A stretch of DNA of 9,076 nt from Chryseobacterium gleum (GTDB lineage: Bacteria; Bacteroidota; Bacteroidia; Flavobacteriales_D; Sanyastnellaceae). The notes under the pieces were generated by a model. That model made no database searches. It saw only the letters and a program-made list of their open reading frames with translations, and had not been told where the DNA came from. The position numbers and the translations under genes are program-made. Where the stretch lies: positions 1-9,076 of the forward strand of contig CALQJP020000073.1 of the NCBI GenBank assembly GCA_943330925.2, read 5' to 3'. Shown in pieces: positions 7,227 through 9,076 of this stretch (its first letter is position 1; the number at the start of each line of letters is the position of its first letter).

Positions 7227-7832
7227 TTAAAAATCCAACGCCAGCTGTTCAGGCAATAGCGTAAACGACATACGGTGATGTTCGCATGCTCCATGTGTGC
7301 GAATAGCTGCACGATGATCGACTGTAGGATAGCCTTTATTCTTTTGCCATGCATAGATTTCATGCTTCGCGTGCAGTGTTTCCATGATTTCATCGCGATG
7401 CGTTTTCGCAAGTATAGAAGCCGCCGCAATCGATCGGTAAATGCTGTCGCCCTTAACAATGCACGTGTGCTCTATTTCTGGGTACGCTTTGAAACGATTG
7501 CCATCAATCAGCAATAACTCGGGTCTTTCCGTCAATTGAGCAACGGCGCGGTGCATGGCTAAAAACGATGCGTTGAGTATGTTGATTTCATCGATTTCCT
7601 TCTCCGACACGATGCCTACGGCCCATGCCAGCGCTTTCTCTTCGATAATGGGACGCAACAATGCGCGTTGTTTTTCGGATAGTTTCTTTGAGTCGTTCAA
7701 CAGCGGGTGGTCAAAGCGCGAAGGAAGTATGACCGCAGCAGCAACCACCGGGCCCGCCAGACAGCCTCTACCGGCCTCGTCGCAACCCGCTTCTATCAAG
7801 CCCTTCCGATGGTATTTCTTTAGGCTGCTCAT
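7227..7832 (-). CDS. rnhB: Ribonuclease HII
   Basis: A 201-residue cytoplasmic type 2 RNase H, which nicks RNA-DNA hybrids at ribonucleotides misincorporated in DNA and needs divalent metal. The four acidic active-site residues are all present: D18 and E19 in GCDEAGRG (17-24), D110 in LLIDGNRF, and D129 in KGDSIYRS. The strongly conserved block IAAASILAKTHRDEIM (135-150) follows, and the typical GYPTxxHxxAIxxHG stretch is seen as GYPTVDHRAAIRTHG (167-181). Length is normal for bacterial RNase HII. The ATG overlaps the stop of the upstream glycosyltransferase gene in an ATGA, so expression is probably coupled to it. The gene ends two bases from the stop of the convergent T9SS cargo gene. Confidence 0.97.
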   Translation of the reverse strand: MSSLKKYHRKGLIEAGCDEAGRGCLAGPVVAAAVILPSRFDHPLLNDSKKLSEKQRALLRPIIEEKALAWAVGIVSEKEIDEINILNASFLAMHRAVAQLTERPELLLIDGNRFKAYPEIEHTCIVKGDSIYRSIAAASILAKTHRDEIMETLHAKHEIYAWQKNKGYPTVDHRAAIRTHGACEHHRMSFTLLPEQLALDF

Positions 7833-8959
7833 GCACGATTCACCGTTTGCTCTATCACTCGCCAGAACTTCTCAGCAGAATCATCCCAGTTGTATAGGCC
7901 CGATCGCGTGCTGCCTTTCGCAATTAGATCCTTTCGCAACGCTTCATCACCGTGCATTTGCACCATGGCTTGCATGATTTCCTGCACACTGAAGGGGTTG
8001 ACCAACAGAGCCGCATCGCCGGCCACTTCAGGCATCGATGTAACATTCGAAGTAATGACAGGCACACCGCATTGAAACGCCTCTACTATGGGCACTCCAA
8101 AACCTTCGAAATAGCTCACATAGACCAGCGCCAAAGCTCCACCCAACACATTGCTCAACTCGGCCTGGTCCAGATGGCCTGTAAAAATTACATCATTGCC
8201 AAATTTCATTTCGCGAAGTGTGGTATCGAGCAATTCATTTTTCCAAAAGCGACGACCTACGGCCACCAACTTCACCTTACTTCCTGTGTGCAATCTGAAC
8301 TGATCATACGCCAATAACAGCCGCTGCAAATTTTTGCGCGGATGGATAGAGCTGATGAAAACAAAATAAGGATCTCCTTGCGTTAGACCATTTCTTACCT
8401 CAACACGCTGCCCTTCACTTAGCGCACGATACGCTTGTTGCGCGGCATTGTGCACCACATGCACGTTGGAGGGGGCTACTTCATATTGCGCAACAATGTC
8501 GCTTTTACTGAACTCACTCACCGTAATGATTGCATCAGCTTTCGCGGCAAACAAAGGTGTTTGACTCCGCAGATAGCGAGCAATGTGCGCGGGTAAGTCT
8601 TGCGGATAATGCTCAAAGTTCAAGTCGTGTAGCACCACAATCTGCTTGCATTTGGTGCGCAGCGAGATCATCATGTCGGGCGATACAAAAACATCCGCCC
8701 CAATTTGCCGAAGCTTTCGAGGCACCATCCAATTGTACCACAAACGAAACAACCAGGGGTGCCTGGCCTGCGGCATTACAACGTGGGCGTGCACATTGGG
8801 AGCAAATACGAATGCCGCATCGAATGGCCTGTCGAACAGAAAATGAAACTCGTGCTCCGGATGAGCACGAACCATTCTGGACATAATTTCATGCGTGAAC
8901 CAACCAATGCCATCGAGCTTACCTCGGAGCAATAATCTCGTATTCACCGCAATCTTCAT
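7829..8959 (-). CDS. GT4-family glycosyltransferase
   Basis: A 376-residue GT-B retaining glycosyltransferase of the GT4 type, probably acting at the cytoplasmic face of the inner membrane on a nucleotide-sugar donor. The N-terminal acceptor-side domain starts MKIAVNTRLL with a glycine loop GKLDGIGWFTHEI (13-25) and VLHDLNFEHYP (109-119). The donor domain shows SSIHPRKNLQRLL (203-215; R208, K209 are typical phosphate contacts), VIFTGHLDQAELSNV, and the EX7E motif EGFGVPIVE (E285, E293) followed by FQCGVPVITSNVTSMPEVAGDAALLVNP. The family marks are intact and length is normal. It overlaps rnhB by four bases and appears to be first in that transcript, since a - strand terminator sits 25 bases before its ATG. 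Sugar specificity and the glycan it builds cannot be read from the sequence; cell-surface polysaccharide or lipopolysaccharide is the likely destination. Confidence 0.93.
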   Translation of the reverse strand: MKIAVNTRLLLRGKLDGIGWFTHEIMSRMVRAHPEHEFHFLFDRPFDAAFVFAPNVHAHVVMPQARHPWLFRLWYNWMVPRKLRQIGADVFVSPDMMISLRTKCKQIVVLHDLNFEHYPQDLPAHIARYLRSQTPLFAAKADAIITVSEFSKSDIVAQYEVAPSNVHVVHNAAQQAYRALSEGQRVEVRNGLTQGDPYFVFISSIHPRKNLQRLLLAYDQFRLHTGSKVKLVAVGRRFWKNELLDTTLREMKFGNDVIFTGHLDQAELSNVLGGALALVYVSYFEGFGVPIVEAFQCGVPVITSNVTSMPEVAGDAALLVNPFSVQEIMQAMVQMHGDEALRKDLIAKGSTRSGLYNWDDSAEKFWRVIEQTVNRA

Positions 8960-8984
8960 GTGCCGAAATTAAACCTTGTACTAC

Positions 8985-9011
8985 AAAAAAAGGCCGCCCT
9001 AGGGCAGCCTT
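8985..9011 (-). terminator. Intrinsic terminator of the gene at the right edge
   Basis: Read on the - strand this is a GC-rich hairpin AAGGCTGCCC-TA-GGGCGGCCTT running into a tract of seven T. The single imperfect pair is a G-U wobble in - strand RNA but an A-C mismatch in + strand RNA, and only the - strand has a T tract. Both facts give its direction. It would end the transcript of the gene cut by the right edge and isolate the glycosyltransferase-rnhB pair. Confidence 0.85.
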
Positions 9012-9036
9012 CCATATTGTTACCGAAAGAATGCTG

Positions 9037-9075
9037 TTACAGACGAACAGTACCCTTGTGACGACGCTCGCTGGA
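9037..9075 (-). CDS. C-terminal fragment of an unidentified gene
   Basis: The last dozen codons of a gene cut by the right edge: SSERRHKGTVRL followed by TAA at 9037-9039, 25 bases before the terminator hairpin. The frame is chosen because it uses codons such as CGT, GGT, ACT, GTT and CTG that are typical of highly expressed genes; another - strand frame stays open to a TAA at 9020-9022 and cannot be excluded. The basic tail is too short to name the product. Confidence 0.35.
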   Translation of the reverse strand, partial: SSERRHKGTVRL

Positions 9076-9076
9076 A

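Noticed and set aside
7555..7977. + strand open frame (140 codons) across the rnhB/GT4 junction
   Set aside because: It is a shadow of two well-identified - strand genes and its translation has no protein-like pattern.
8985..9011. The hairpin as a + strand terminator
   Set aside because: On the + strand it has an A-C mismatch in the stem and no T tract after it, and no + strand gene ends there.

Overview
The window reads as an ordinary chromosomal stretch of a Bacteroidota bacterium, probably a flavobacteria-like lineage. Three things point there: a leucyl-tRNA synthetase C-terminus of the Bacteroidota type, a secreted protein ending in a type IX secretion (T9SS, por secretion) C-terminal sorting domain, and two sites matching the Bacteroidota promoter element TAnnTTTG. 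Start codons lack obvious Shine-Dalgarno sequences, which is usual in this phylum. Placement below phylum is not supported by anything I can see.

Layout, left to right. On the + strand: the 3' part of leuS (1-1041, cut by the window edge); an NtrY-like membrane sensor histidine kinase (1061-2515); an aminopeptidase-like protein of the COG4310/DUF4910 type (2540-3826); a GT-B-like surface polysaccharide protein (3886-5286); and a T9SS-exported, cysteine-rich multidomain protein (5359-7224). On the - strand: a GT4 glycosyltransferase (7829-8959) overlapping rnhB, ribonuclease HII (7227-7832), by 4 bases. Beyond a clear - strand intrinsic terminator (8985-9011) lies the last few codons of another - strand gene cut by the right edge. 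No gap between genes exceeds about 75 bases. I saw no tRNA, rRNA, CRISPR array, insertion sequence or attachment site.

How the genes fit together. leuS, the kinase and the aminopeptidase-like gene are spaced 19 and 24 bases apart and could be one transcript. The GT-B-like gene and the T9SS cargo gene each appear to have their own TAnnTTTG promoter, and these promoters lie downstream of in-frame upstream start codons, so the shorter starts are preferred. The theme outside the two housekeeping genes (leuS, rnhB) is the cell surface: a COG4310-type protein usually found in glycan biosynthesis loci, a GT-B-like transferase, a GT4 glycosyltransferase and a secreted cysteine-rich protein.

I did not find a convincing undescribed system. 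The points most worth following are the aminopeptidase-like/GT-B pair with an altered metal-ligand motif, and three degenerate cysteine-rich modules in the T9SS cargo.
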